A stretch of DNA of 5,612 nucleotides from CAYONM01 sp964405325 (GTDB taxonomy: Bacteria > Planctomycetota > UBA11346): the NCBI GenBank assembly GCA_964405325.1, contig CAYONM010000241.1:1-5612 (forward strand). Reading direction: 5' to 3'. This document shows, piece after piece, positions 5,606 through 5,612 of this stretch. The position numbers and the translations under genes were made by a program. The notes beneath the pieces are model-generated. The model saw only the letters and a list, made by a program, of their open reading frames with translations, was not told the DNA's origin and did no database searches. Each line of letters starts with the position of its first letter. Position 1 is the stretch's first letter.

Positions 5606-5612
5606 GCTCTTA

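Larger units (their letters stand above)
5406..5612. other. noncoding leader region of the radical SAM gene with multiple stems
   Basis: No supported gene lies here. The two frames that stay open translate to low-complexity strings without family resemblance. Visible structure includes GACTGA-CGAA-TCAGTC (5503-5508/5513-5518) nested in CCGG/CCGG (5494-5497/5523-5526). There is also the terminator-like stem at 5553-5598, and a possible outer pairing of GAGCA (5441-5445) and GCGCCG (5456-5461) with TGCTC (5605-5609) and CGGCGC (5591-5596). I could not identify a confident promoter for the radical SAM gene. Confidence 0.5.

Overview
This is a GC-rich bacterial window with about 4.1 kb of coding sequence or pseudogene and two noncoding gaps, one of about 350 bases and one of about 200. 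The organism cannot be fixed. The kinase style (ADLGLA in place of a DFG motif, a catalytic loop of the form HRDIKPQN, and a DxRADIYSLGATLY stretch), joined to a LamG/concanavalin-like C-terminal domain, resembles the large receptor kinases common in the Planctomycetes-Verrucomicrobia-Lentisphaerae group. This is an impression from family style, not a placement.

Left half (149-3751, + strand): two genes lie 3 bases apart and look like one transcription unit. The first encodes an exported protein made almost wholly of Sel1-like repeats. The second encodes a membrane-spanning serine/threonine protein kinase with an N-terminal tail carrying three tandem G/S-TTE-I/V-R motifs, a complete catalytic domain, one transmembrane helix and an extracytoplasmic LamG-like domain. 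The simplest reading is a surface-sensing pair. The Sel1 solenoid and the LamG domain would sit outside the cytoplasmic membrane, and the kinase and its threonine-rich tail would act inside.

Middle (3752-4658): a noncoding stretch rich in inverted repeats, including a 64-base stem-loop with a 13-bp perfect stem, leads to a broken PduO-type cob(I)alamin adenosyltransferase gene. That gene has a TAA stop where the family has a tyrosine in its N-terminal ATP-binding motif. It also has a frame change inside the conserved LHLAR...RRAER segment, exactly at the foot of an 11-bp perfect inverted repeat. It is a pseudogene, or the sequence carries errors.

Right (4662-5612): a convergent gene on the - strand, ending 3 bases from the pseudogene, encodes a compact radical SAM protein of the COG0731 (TYW1-like) type with an intact CxxxCxxC cluster motif and a good ribosome binding site. 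Upstream of it, 5406-5612 holds several inverted repeats and ends in a stem followed by five T's on the + strand. It may encode a small structured RNA read away from the radical SAM gene. This gap and the kinase/adenosyltransferase gap share a 27-base motif in opposite orientation that differs only by five G/A transitions, which hints at a dispersed noncoding element. No transposase, CRISPR array, tRNA or rRNA gene was seen.
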